A stretch of DNA of 64,000 bases from Clonostachys chloroleuca (lineage: Eukaryota; Ascomycota; Sordariomycetes; Hypocreales; Bionectriaceae). Shown here one piece after another: positions 1 through 10,200 of the stretch (its first letter is position 1; every line of letters starts with the position of its first letter). Both the position numbers and the translations under genes were made by a program. The DNA is taken from contig JBANAY010000004.1 in NCBI GenBank assembly GCA_037952775.1, positions 434,001 to 498,000 of the forward strand, given 5' to 3'. The notes below the pieces were generated by a model. That model had not been told where the DNA came from. It did not search any database and was given only the letters and a program-made list of their open reading frames with translations.

Positions 1-585
1 GATCGTAAAGTTCTCCGGTGAAGGTGTCTCGCAATGTAATACCCGCCCACGAACGCTGAGGATCGGACAGACTGATGCAGCCCTGAGGGAAGCCTTGTAC
101 GGGCTCAGCCGTGACCACATATTCGCCTTCGGGTTTTCCACCTCGGATGAGGACGTATGGGTTCGTGCCATCGCGGTTTCGAGGAAAGTCTTGGGGAGAT
201 ACGGCACAGCTAAGGAATCGCAAGTGTTAGGACAAGACTATCGTCGACTGGCTAGATGGAATGCGTATAAAGCTTACAGGTTACCGTAGATGACACGGGA
301 TTGAAGAGTCTTGTCACTAATCTTCTCAATTCGGAGAGGGACTTGTCTGCCGCCACCGGGAGGGGGCTTCTCGTTGTATCTGGGAGCGCCTTGGCTAGGC
401 TGGCTGGGCCTCATAGGAGGGTTACTATGTCCTTGGGGAGGATTTCCATATCCCTGAGGAGCGTTCCCATATCCTTGAGGAGAATTGCCGTATCCCTGGG
501 GAGCGCTACCGTATCCTTGAGGTGCGCTGCGTCCACCGCCAAATGGACTCCAGCCCGAGCCGCCTGATGGGGGCTGTCTTGACAT
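1..585 (-). CDS. sec18: Sec18/NSF vesicle-fusion ATPase, N-terminal part (partial at left edge)
   Basis: AAA ATPase that disassembles SNARE complexes after membrane fusion; only the N-terminal region is in the window. Exon 1 is 585-278, a 68-base intron is 277-210 (donor GTAAGC, branch CTAAC, acceptor TTAG), and exon 2 runs from 209 off the edge. The joined reading gives GNLCAVSPQDF, then YVLIRG, GCISLSDPQRSWAG and FTGELYD, which is the NSF/Sec18 N-domain pattern. The first ~60 residues are low complexity, with about five copies of a seven-residue PQGYG-type unit, ahead of the conserved start of the N domain near residue 80. The start is the first ATG of an open frame that splices cleanly. 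It is divergent from the LENG1-like gene 543 bases away. The AAA domains lie outside the window, so the identification rests on the N domain alone. Confidence 0.86.
421..545 (-). repeat. Imperfect 21-base tandem repeat in sec18 (PQGYG heptapeptides)
   Basis: About five imperfect 21-base units encode a repeating Ala/Asn-Pro-Gln-Gly-Tyr-Gly-Asn heptapeptide. The units are in frame and differ mainly at third positions, which suggests protein-level selection rather than recent slippage. Confidence 0.75.
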
Positions 586-1128
586 TGTGACGTACGCTGG
601 GAGGAGCCGAGCCCACCGTTGGGAGATGGAGAATTAGGTGAGGTAAGGAAAGAAGTCGTTTGGATGACGGTACGAAAGGGTAAGGCACAGTTGTTAAATG
701 CTAGGACAACCGGTTCGTTTGATGTAGGTGTTCAAGTTCAAGATGACGGAGGTCGACACCTCCAGGCCACATCGAAGCCCCACGCTACCCACCGCTGGAC
801 TGAGCTGGAAGTATGCTTCAGCCACACTTGATGCATCCGCCCCCACTTCTTAGGCAGGGACCAAACCCCAGATGTTACATCCTCCCATGGCATGTGGCAA
901 ATGAAGATTAAGCCGTTGCCTGGCCCAGGCTTCTAGATTCTGACATATGATTGCGATTTCTGTGCTTTGATGGGAACGAGCTGCTGTGTTTGCGACTTGG
1001 ATGCTGGAACTGTCTAGTCGGAACTTTCCCCGCTGACGTCAGCCACAGGCTGCGAACGTTCAAGTCTCATCTCGCACATCGCTTGGACATCCCTAAGCTT
1101 TTCCCGGCCTTGCGGGCAGCTCAACAAG
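586..1128. other. Intergenic, divergent promoter region of sec18 and the LENG1-like gene
   Basis: The starts of sec18 (585, minus) and the LENG1-like gene (1129, plus) face away from each other across this stretch. I see no further gene. Short open frames here have no recognisable content. Confidence 0.6.
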
Positions 1129-2196
1129 ATGCCACTGTAAGTCATCCACAAAGGGACACCTTTCAATCTGATGCGTATAACCGACGCTCACATTTAATTT
1201 AGACATCTTCTGGGGAAGAAGTCCTGGAACGTCTACAATGAAAAGAACATCGCCCGTGTTCGTCGCGATGAGGCTGCCGCACAAGCCGCCGAGGAGGCTG
1301 AGGAGCAGCGCATGCAGGAGGTTGATGCCGCGAGACGCCTAGCGATTCTGCGCGGCGAGGAGCCGCCTCCTCCCGAGGATGAGCAGCCAAAGGAGGCTGA
1401 TTTGACCCACAGCCGGGATCCCTCGTCCTTTGCAGACAGGTCCAAGAAGAAGAGAAAGCGCGCCGGCGAGGATGACACCGAATTTGAACTCCGCCTTGCG
1501 CATGAGAGAAATGAAGCTCAGTATGGCAATCTTGAGGTCAGCAAGAAGCCATCCAGCTCAGCTCCCATCATGGATCGCTCTGGGCACATTGATCTCTTTG
1601 GCGATGAGCGCGCTAGAGCCCATGGTGAAAAGAACGAGGAAGCAGAGAAGGAGGCTAATAAAAAGAAGCGGGAGTTTGAAGATCAATATACCATGCGCTT
1701 TTCGAATGCTGCTGGGAAGGATGGATTGGCACAGAGTCCCTGGTATTCCAAATCTGACATGTCAGCACCTTCACAGCCGACAAAGGACGTTTGGGGGAAT
1801 GATGATCCGAAGCGAAAGGGCAGAGACGACCGGCGTCTAGCTGCCAATGACCCCTTAGCAGCGATGAGAAGTGGTGCATCCAAAGTTAGGGAACTGAAGG
1901 CCGAAAGGAAGAAACTCCAGGCCGAGAGGGAGGAGGAACTTAGGCAACTGCGTAGAGAACAACGGCATAAAGAGAGAAGAGAGAGGAGAGATGATCGATC
2001 GCCAAGACCTCAATCGTCTAGAGATTACCGGAGGCACAGGGATCGATCATCTGAGAGAAAAGAAGACGGTGAAAGATATAGCGACCGAAGAAGAGGGAGT
2101 CGCCAAGATCGAAACCCAGAGAGGAGGAGACGACACAGATCGCATTCACCGGAACATAGTCGGAGTCGTCATCGGTATGCGAAGGAACCAGCATGA
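1129..2196 (+). CDS. LENG1-like protein with N-terminal CIR_N domain, RS-rich tail
   Basis: Exon 1 is only 8 coding bases (1129-1136); the intron is 1137-1202 (GTAAGT..TTTAG); exon 2 is 1203-2196, giving 333 residues. The spliced start MPLHLLGKKSWNVYNEKN is the diagnostic CIR_N opening (KKSWNVxN..NxxRVRRDE) of leukocyte receptor cluster member 1 homologues; the same domain occurs in CIR1 and Cwc25. The middle is Lys/Glu-rich coiled coil, with DLFGDERA near residue 130. The last ~80 residues are Arg/Ser/Asp-rich like splicing factors. Family knowledge points to a spliceosome-associated nuclear protein; an exact role is not established. Without the 8-base exon a predictor would start at an internal Met near 1312 and lose the whole CIR_N domain. 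It ends 86 bases from the convergent downstream gene. Confidence 0.85.
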
Positions 2197-2282
2197 TACC
2201 CATTGTTTTTTAAGAATGATTATATTAGCAAAACATAATATTGAAATTGCATCCACTGGCTGAGGTCTCCGGCATAGAAGTG

Positions 2283-2891
2283 CTACTTCTTCGAGCTTTC
2301 AACCCATGGAAGTTTGATCTCAACGGGGCGCATATCCTTTTCAACCATGTTGACCAACGCGCTCGCCTCTAGCCCCTTCAAACCCTCCATGATCTTACCA
2401 AGGGTAGATTCGCTGATGCCCTGCTTTTGATCGCAGTAAATATCTAAACCCTCCTTCGTAAAAACAGTTGGCGCAAACCATGTCACAGCCCACTTCTCCA
2501 CGGTCCCATCTGGGGTTTTCGCCTCACCCCAGCCTATAACCTCCCAGTGGGACGTGACGAAAAACAGCCAACCTTTGCCTCGCCAGTTCCACCCGGACTT
2601 TGGATCCTGCGAATCCACGCCCGTGACGGTTTTCAGCACGCCCGTCTTGTCTAGCGGCTCGTACTCGACTAGGTCGTCGATACGGGTGGTCCCATCACCT
2701 GCTGGGGCCATCTTCGCGTAGCTGATGCGCACGTTACGCGCCGACCGCCACATTGAGAGCGTTGAATGCGTGACGCTCCATGATCTTTCTAACCAATCCA
2801 CGGGAGGCGGTGGGTGAGCCTCGCTGGCTTGAACTTTTCCATTGGCGTATTTCGAGGGTAGGCGGAGGGTGATTGGCTCAATTTCCGCCAT
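2283..2891 (-). CDS. Conserved fungal calycin/lipocalin-like protein
   Basis: Single-exon gene of 202 residues with no signal peptide or membrane segment. It is rich in Trp and beta-type sequence: ERSWSVTHSTLSMW near residue 35-48, then GWNWRGKGWLFFVTSHWEV near 100-118 and WAVTWFAPTVFTKEGLDIY near 133-152, followed by a helical tail. Alternating aromatic strands and a size of about 200 residues suggest a small beta-barrel of the calycin type that binds a hydrophobic ligand in the cytosol. I know such proteins only as conserved fungal hypotheticals, so the fold is inference and no substrate can be named. The ATG at 2891 opens the frame and the stop is TAG at 2283-2285. It is convergent with the LENG1-like gene. 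Confidence 0.75.
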   Translation of the reverse strand: MAEIEPITLRLPSKYANGKVQASEAHPPPPVDWLERSWSVTHSTLSMWRSARNVRISYAKMAPAGDGTTRIDDLVEYEPLDKTGVLKTVTGVDSQDPKSGWNWRGKGWLFFVTSHWEVIGWGEAKTPDGTVEKWAVTWFAPTVFTKEGLDIYCDQKQGISESTLGKIMEGLKGLEASALVNMVEKDMRPVEIKLPWVESSKK

Positions 2892-3888
2892 CTTCTAAGC
2901 CCTCTCTGTTTATGCTTCTGAAATGAGGACTATGTTGGAGGAGGTTGGTGTCGTGGTCGAAATAATCGACACACGCTTGGGCAAGCAGCGCGATGTTGGA
3001 CCTGGAGGGAGGGTGATGAAGCGCGTCATAGCCATGCCGCTTTTGTGAGACCCAGAAGCTGTGTCAAGAGCTGCTCATTTTTGTTGTAAGTGGAGATAAA
3101 GCGGCGAGGCGGCCAAGGCCTTTCCTCTGAGAACGCCCATCAATCCGTTGAATCGTCTTCGCTGCTTTGTTTCATATTATTGAGTTTTCTAGATTCTCTA
3201 TCACATACGGAACTTTTTGGATTTTGCAATGTTTGAATGTCTGAAAATGATTGAGGGTTTCTGATTTTAGGGAGAATCAGACTCGTGGCTACAATGAGAC
3301 GAATGTCAATGTTGGAATGATGAAACTTCAGTATCCGGCTCAGTGATCACTCTTCCAGAGCCAGTAGAATCACCGACCAGATTACAGTACCTACTAGCCA
3401 CGACGGGATCTTATATAAGTGTCACCAACTTTGACAAGTTGTCTCGGCAAGGGATGTAGAGTCCATACCATCATAACGCAAGGTGAAGTTCTAGAGAGGC
3501 AAAAAAATCCGACGGACCTCCCTAATGCTTATGTCAAATAAACGCACCTGGATGTCGGTATTGACAGGGTATTAATCGCTTAGAGGCAATTTTTTCGACT
3601 TCAACTCTCGAGTTCTCGTTCTCAAGGTTGGGTAAAGGTACCTACTAGTATGAGGCAGGTTGATATCACGGGATTAGTCAGCCTCACGCGGAGCTCAGGT
3701 AGCCACGGCCCAACCTATTATCTTCATTCCACATCATCTCATCTGAGATCCAAACTAATTCCTCAAGCATCGGAACAACTATTGCCAGAACATCCCATTT
3801 CATACTTCCAGCTCAAGTGGGAACCCACTCACGGCAATTAAATTCAACCACAGAGTTCACAGCGACTTATTCAACCCAGTGAAAAAAA
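2892..3888. other. Intergenic, divergent promoter region
   Basis: Lies between the starts of the calycin-like gene (minus) and the small conserved gene at 3889 (plus). It contains a TATATAA-like element near 3412-3419. I see no credible gene in it. Confidence 0.5.
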
Positions 3889-4424
3889 ATGGAGCAGGAT
3901 GAAGGCCTCAATGACATGGCCCAAATGATGGGATTCTCCGCCTTCGGCTCCCAGGACCGCCCGCAGAAGAAGCGCAAGTACAACCCAAACGCCGACTCCT
4001 TCGTCGAGCGCCAGCCTCCCCAGGACGCCACCACGAGCTCCAACTCAATCCCCCTGGGACCGCCGCCCGTGCCCAAGCCGTCCGCCAACGCGGATGAGAT
4101 TGATCTCGAGGGTGACGACGGCTCGGACGGCTCACCCGCCGTGAAGGAGGCCGTGCCGGGCGGCGGCGGGGGAGCATCCCTGAACCAAGCGTGAACAGCT
4201 TGCCCCGACGCCCAGCCGTTGGTGCGGGCGAGGACGGTCCTACTTCCAAGGGGTCTCACCCGGGTCATGGACCGCGGACGCACCACAGCCGCGCCGCAGG
4301 TCATGACAGCCACGGAGGCAAGCCGTGGTACGATGGCTACTACGACAGCATCTCCAATGAAAATCCATGGGAGAAGCTGGAAAAGGCCATGCATTTGCAA
4401 CCCATTGGCGGTGTCTGGAAATGA
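3889..4424 (+). CDS. Small conserved fungal protein, MMGF..NENPWEKLEK type (apparent frameshift)
   Basis: Function not known. The N-terminus (residues 1-22, MAQMMGFSAFG) and the C-terminus (PWYDGYYDSISNENPWEKLE) are both conserved features of a short fungal protein, but here they lie in different frames. The first frame runs from 3889 to a TGA at 4192-4194; the second is open from before 4191 to TGA at 4422-4424. No GT..AG intron of plausible size joins them. The shift maps between about 4160 and 4197, most simply to the five-G run at 4168-4172 lacking one base; with one added base the span is 537 bases, exactly 179 codons. The middle is Gly/His/Arg-rich and acidic (DEIDLEGDDGSDG). The MMGF motif resembles a motif in SNRNP27-type tri-snRNP proteins, but I do not regard this as homology. 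Likely functional, with a sequencing error. Confidence 0.62.
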
Positions 4425-5798
4425 GCAGCTGGTGAACATACTGAGATGCTACGTTATCCACTCCCGGAGGACGATATGGGCAACCATGCGACCCAATCTA
4501 TAGTATCTTTACCTCCGTCTCGGGTCAATTATGGCATGCGCTTTTATGGCTCTGGTATATCAATCAATGTCACGTCACGTGACCAAACACCAACCTCATA
4601 CTTCATGAGCGGCTACCACACGGCCTGGGTACCATCCAAGGTACACGATTGGGGAACCCCTGCGGCTAGCCTGGACCCTCCTAACCTGCTACGGAGGGCT
4701 AGGCTGGGGGCGAGCACACGTCACTGGCATCAGACACACGAGGCACAAGAGCGGCAAGGCTCAGGAGCTCTCTATCCACGGCGTGGGGGTGTATACACGA
4801 ACAGAGAGCGGACCATTGACAGCTTCACGAATTAGAAGCCGAGACTTCAGCCTGAATTATCCTAGTGCGAGATGTTTACTAAGGAGATGGAGGAAGAAAG
4901 AGAACTGGAACCTGTTTGCTATCATTTCATACGCCCCCGTTTCCCAATAAAGCAGAACATCTTCCGAAAAGGAAAAGCGCTCCGAGCTGATCTCAGACCA
5001 AGAAAACCTCCGAACCTTAGTGGTTTTTTTGTCCCCTTTGCCATCGTTCCTACTCATTGGTCCGCCCTGCCGGGGAGGTAGGACACCCCCTCCCCAAAGT
5101 AGGAGGTGAGGATCAATCTGTGATATACCTAAATCATTACGCCCCTGCCGCTCAGAGATCATACCCAAAATTCTCCGTGCCACCTATGAACGCTCGACAG
5201 ATGGTCTGGAGGCCAGGGAGGTGGTGTACGCTTAAAATACCAAAAATATCATCCAATCATACCCAGTCATTAGCCGTACATAGTGTGTCGCAATCCAGCT
5301 GTAGCGCCTTTCCCACACGCCCTCCCGCACCGAATGCATCGGTGTGGGAGATGGGAGGAGAGCTAGGCTGAACGCTTGTCATTAAAAGCAGCGAGAGATC
5401 GAGGCAGGCAGGTGATGCTGCCAGTGCCTGCAAGATTCCCGCGATGGCGTAAGGGCTGTCCCACGTGGGAATAAGCTTCCCCCGTCGGATCGTGCCGTAG
5501 TGGTGGTGGTGTGTAGCTGCTACGCAGAAGGCACAACAAGCCACCACGGCAAGAAAAGCCAATCGCCTCAACGAAGGAGAAAAAAAAGTCGTTGTTTAAT
5601 TTAGGAACGGCAGGCTTGCCGGTTCCTGCATTGATACTGAAAATTGAGAGACATGCCAAGCATGCATTTTTTAGGGGGCTGCGGTGGCCCCCGTTTTCGT
5701 GCTTCAACGGCCGGATATAATGAAAAGACCCAAGGAGAAGAGAAGTAGTAATATGTGCAAATTGGCCGTTGAGATTGCGCACACTCCATTTCAGAGAT
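4425..5798. other. Intergenic, 3' sides of two genes
   Basis: Convergent space between the small conserved gene (plus) and the coiled-coil gene (minus). Several open frames of 100-180 codons are present, but they are rich in Arg/Ser/Pro, lack recognisable motifs and overlap each other on both strands. I see no supported gene. Confidence 0.5.
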
Positions 5799-6792
5799 TT
5801 AACACTCAGGAGAAGGATACCTGGCGCGGGCCTTGGCGTACTCCTTGGGATGCTTTCGCGAGGCCTTGGTCTGGAGCGATCTGTGGGGTTGTCTGTCAGT
5901 CTCACGGCTTATTATGGAGGATGGATCCCGAATCTGCCTTTTCCCATCTCCACTCGGGTCAAAAGACACCCGAGCGGTCAAGGGAGAGAAAGCAGAATTG
6001 CTCATTGCATCTTCCCTTCTTCTTTGTAAAAAGAGAGAAAAAGGCAGTGTCGGGACTGTGAAACAAAGCCGAGAGGGAGAAACTCACGAGACTTTCTTCT
6101 GGGTCCACTCGAGGTCGCCGCGGACTTCACGAGCATCGCGCATGCCCTCTTGGAAGCGCTCGCGGGTTTTCGCGAGACGGGCCTGAGCCTGCTTCTGGAG
6201 ATCCACGAGCTCCCGGTGCTTGGCGTTCAGCTTTCCGGATCTGGTTTCAGCAAATGACGCACTCGATGTTAGATTCATGATCATTTCTCTCTCGTTATTT
6301 TGATTAAATGGAAATGAGGCAGGTGATGATAATAAGACGGCCCATTCTCATGGAGGCGCCCTGGGCTTTCCTTTTTATAGTGCCGTGGCTTATACGTAAT
6401 CCCTCTTGCCGAGATTTTCTCCCAGTGGAGAAGCCGGCTCGAGGGTGGAATAATAAAGGCATTGAGGAAAAAGAAACGAGATGAGGTGAAACTTACGTCT
6501 GCGCCTGAACAGCCATGCTGCGGTCCAGGGGGATGGGGTTGAAGGAATGCGAGAAGCGCTCCTGCATGTACTCCTGGAAGTCGACTCCACTGGCCGAGCG
6601 GGTGCTGTCGTAGTCGCCGGTGGAGCTACCCATGTAGCCAACGGAGGTACCGGAGTATCCCGAGGGAACACCGGATGCATGGCTCATGGTTTCGTCGCAG
6701 TCCATGGGCGAGGCTGAGTATTGGCTATAGGTAGGGTACTGGTTGCCCATGGGCATGGAATAGGCGGTGTGGTGGTGGTAGGGGCCCGACAT
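5799..6792 (-). CDS. Tyr/Met/Ser-rich coiled-coil protein of unknown function, three exons
   Basis: Exons are 6792-6497, 6240-6088 and 5880-5799 (296, 153 and 82 bases), encoding 176 residues. The introns have GTAAGT/CCAG and GTGAGT/CACAG ends, and both junctions restore codons. Residues 1-70 are Tyr/Ser/Met/Gly-rich and probably disordered. Residues 75-98 contain the aromatic patch FQEYMQERFSHSFNPIPLD. Residues 100-150 are a heptad-like helix (KLNAKHRELVDLQKQAQ and following). The end is basic (KHPKEYAKARARYPSPEC). I do not recognise the family; the layout suggests a fungal-specific protein-interaction factor. It has a TATA box and a CT-rich leader about 420 bases upstream, and a 7-kb gene-poor stretch beyond, an arrangement typical of strongly or developmentally regulated fungal genes. 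Confidence 0.78.
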
Positions 6793-7210
6793 TATGTTGT
6801 GTTGTGCTGTGTAAGAGTGTATGCGCCTTGCTGATGGTCCTTAAGCGGTTACTTATCGCTTGTGGGAACGACCAGGGAGAGATCTGGAGAACCAATTGCC
6901 TTGGGTAGGGGTTGATTCTTTGGCTGCCTAGTTGAAGACTGCCTGGCAGGTTGACCCGGTGCGTTCTAAACACGGGGCAAGATGGAGTGAGACAGGAAGA
7001 CCTTGGTAGGTTCAGGTGATGTGGGTTGATGAGACAAGTTGGCGTGGCCAAGGTCTTGTCAAGAATTCTTTGAAGTTCAAGAAGGTGAAGAGAGGTAGGC
7101 AGGTAGATTGGTGATAGACTAGTTGGAAGTAGGATCTGAGAAGTAAGTCTGAAGAAAGAAAATATAAAAGGAAGAAGGAGAACCTGGGTCAACCTTGTCC
7201 ATCTTGGCCC

Positions 7211-7218
7211 CTTTTATA
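7211..7218 (-). promoter_or_regulatory. TATA box and CT-rich leader of the coiled-coil gene
   Basis: Minus-strand TATAAAAG at 7218-7211 is followed downstream (7190-7080) by pyrimidine-rich sequence like fungal transcription-start regions. It lies about 420 bases upstream of the ATG at 6792, so the transcript would carry a leader of roughly 380 bases. The assignment is by position only. Confidence 0.45.
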
Positions 7219-10200
7219 GTTTTCTCAATGCTCAGAGATAGCTCAATGGCATTCCCCAGACTTGTGAGAAAGATCATCTTGGCTCTATTCGTCAATGATG
7301 ATGGATCCGAGACCCCGCTCGAGTCCATCGAAGTGGAAGCGAACCGACGATGGCTAGGTGAGAGGTTGTCAAAAGACACTCCCCCCAAAGTGTTGAAGTC
7401 CATGGAGGCGTAGGTGTATCCATAGGATGGCTTGGAAGTCCGCCCGATGGAGCCAAGGTGCACCCTAGCTCTCATCAGGTTCTCAATGAGGGAGGGGGGT
7501 GGACGAACATTGAATCATACACAAGCTAACTAACGACTATCTCTGGTAAGGTGGTAGGAAAACACATGTAGATAACTAACGCAACTCGAACCAGGGAACT
7601 TGGAGATCCGCCGGGGCTCCAGACTGTAGACGGAGGGAGAAAGGTGGGTAGGAGGAAGGGCGTGCGTATATCCATGGATCAAATAACCAGAAAGAGCAAA
7701 GAAAAAAAAAGACATTTTGTTTGCATGCTAAAACGTAACCAAATAAGCGCCCCCCCTTCCAGAGCATAGACAGATGGGGGAGATCCGCGTGAATGCCGCC
7801 CAAGCAAATAAGAAAAACCTAGATCTTGGGTCTGGAATTGGTGGGAACTGCAGATAGTGGACGAAGATGAAGATCGGAACCGGGTACAAGGGTAGGGGTT
7901 TGTTAACGCAAATTGACATGGGAGGTACATAGCAGGTGCATTGCCGGCGACTCGAGACATCCCGACGAAGGAAAAGAAACCTCGAGGGGGGTTGCTAAAT
8001 CAGCCGGTGACATGGCAGCAGGCATACTGCTTGAACAAAGAGACAATTGACATGAAACGGGTGGTTGCTGAACCATTGGGACCAGCGGCGAGCCAATGGA
8101 GGGAAAGGGCGCCAACAATGTCTCCAACATTGGTCAAATGGCCAGGCAGATGGGCGAGATGGAATGGAGAGCCGCTACGTTGGTGGTACATAGTGGAAGA
8201 CCTTGCGAGGTGGGGAAATGGAGCACCTGCGCTCCTGCTGTTGCTGCTGCTCCTGCCGCCCGTAGCTTGGATTATTAAGGCAAGTACCCGGGGCGAGGTG
8301 GACGCTCCTCCCCAACGGTCCCGGGAATGGATGAGGACAATGCATCTCGCATGCAGTGACTTAATAGCCGGGTCTATGCAATGCCTGCTTCCAAGCCCGT
8401 TACTCTGGGGCAGAAAATTTTGTGTGTACCAGCATGTTGCTTGCTGGATGAGTCGCCGAGTGCTAAACTTACACTGAAGCTTATGATGCCTACCTAACCC
8501 TACCGCAAGAAAAGCCAAGGCAGGGAAGAATAAAACGACGTCAAGGAAGTACCCAGCCAGGTACCGCCGGGCGTTTTTGGATGAAGACACACCATGGGTA
8601 ACTCAAACAACCAGATGACAGCGAAGAACACGTCTTCGCCCTCCCTGGCCGGCCGCCGTCCTACCATCGACAAGGGACACAGGAAGCTCTGACGCAAGGC
8701 CCTAAAAGTGGCATTGGATCATTGCATACGGTCCCACTTCTAGAAAAGGACGCCCATCCATTTCACTTGGCCATCCAAAAGGCTGGGTGCGATCCAGATA
8801 AGGCAGGTTCGTTGGGAGTCTCCCGAGTACATCATAGTGCCACCTCGGCCAACTGCGTGGCCCTGAGACACCTCCGTGCGTGTGTGCTGATTGCTATGGC
8901 GAAAGCCACGGCGGGAGGAACCTGCAGGTCGGGCAGGGATGCATGGGGCAAAACGAGGCGTGTTGATGCGTTGTCACAGGCAGATGGTAATTAGTGTGTA
9001 CTATATGAGTCTACTAATACTACCTGAGTCCAGCACAGTGGGGGAGGATGGGATAAAAAATTTAGTTTGGGAGAGAGCCGAAGCACGACCAGAAGGGGGA
9101 AGAGCAGGACCCGGCAGGTGATACAATTATTGATTGCACGGTCTACCTACATGGATGAGGGTTTGGGAAGAAGAAAAGGCAATGGAATAAGACTGCAGTC
9201 TCGCTCCGGGGATATCCTGCCCATTGAACTGGAGACGGCTTGACTGGCCGTTTTTTCGGCCTACTTGTGAGCTTGCCATTGGCCAAGGTCCAGTCACTTG
9301 GGATTTCTTGGACTGGTGATTGGCTTAAAATGAGGCAGCCTGCCAATAATGTGCTGGGGGGTGACAATGCTCGTGGATCTCAATGGATGGATCTCGCGAA
9401 GGGTCCAGCACGCTCGGATACGATAGCAAGATACCTCCTATCCATTCACGTCCGGTGGTCAGAGCAGGTACCTGCTATCTAACAGCTGCCAGTACCCATC
9501 TCACCAATCTGGCATGGGACTGGTTAGTGGATGATCGCTGACGATTTGCCCCTCCCCCACTTCACCACACTGGGCTGGCCTCGAGCTTGACTCTAGTGAT
9601 AGCATCGCATCTCGTTGCTTTATTACCTCCGTTATTGCAGCAATGCAATATTACGCGCTGCTAGTATCCTGTGCCATCCTGGGAACTACAGAGCATACCA
9701 GCGACACTGGGTCCCCGTATTTCTCAGCCTCAGTCAGCTTGCTCTTCCCTGTATCATGCTGGTCTACCGATGCAGCAAAATCCTGGGGAGAGCTCTGCCC
9801 CCTTCCTCGTCGCTGCCATAGCCGACAAAGAACATAGGCGTCCAGCTTCACCGATATTCGCGTGTCGCCCTCCATCATTCGATTGACCGACCATCTCTGA
9901 TTACTGGCTACCTATGCAGGCAAGCGTTGTAATGTCTCACAGCATGTCCGGTTTAGTGTCGGCCCCATCTTGTGAGCCATCATCTTGGAGAGGGGGAGCG
10001 GATCACTCTTGCATGCCCAACCATCCACACCCAGGCATCCCAGCAATGCCACTATTGTGCCTTAGCTCCAGCAAGTCGAACCCCAGTCCTCGCAGGATGT
10101 GGCATAGGCGTGGCATCGACGTATCAAGGTTGCAGCGGAGCTGATCGAGGGGCCTTAGTCCGGTCCGGTCGAGCAGGGTTTCCCATTGAGGACGACAATG

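Noticed and set aside
5363..5905. 180-codon minus-strand frame overlapping the last exon of the coiled-coil gene
   Set aside because: It reads through the spliced third exon in another frame; the spliced model explains the conserved-looking C-terminus better.
7119..7475. 118-codon minus-strand frame upstream of the coiled-coil gene
   Set aside because: It overlaps the TATA box and start region at its end; could be an upstream ORF or chance, not supported as a gene.
8000..8590. 196-codon minus-strand open frame in the 7-kb gene-poor stretch
   Set aside because: No motif, Ser/Arg/Cys-rich chance composition, overlapped by plus-strand frames, no splice-supported extension.
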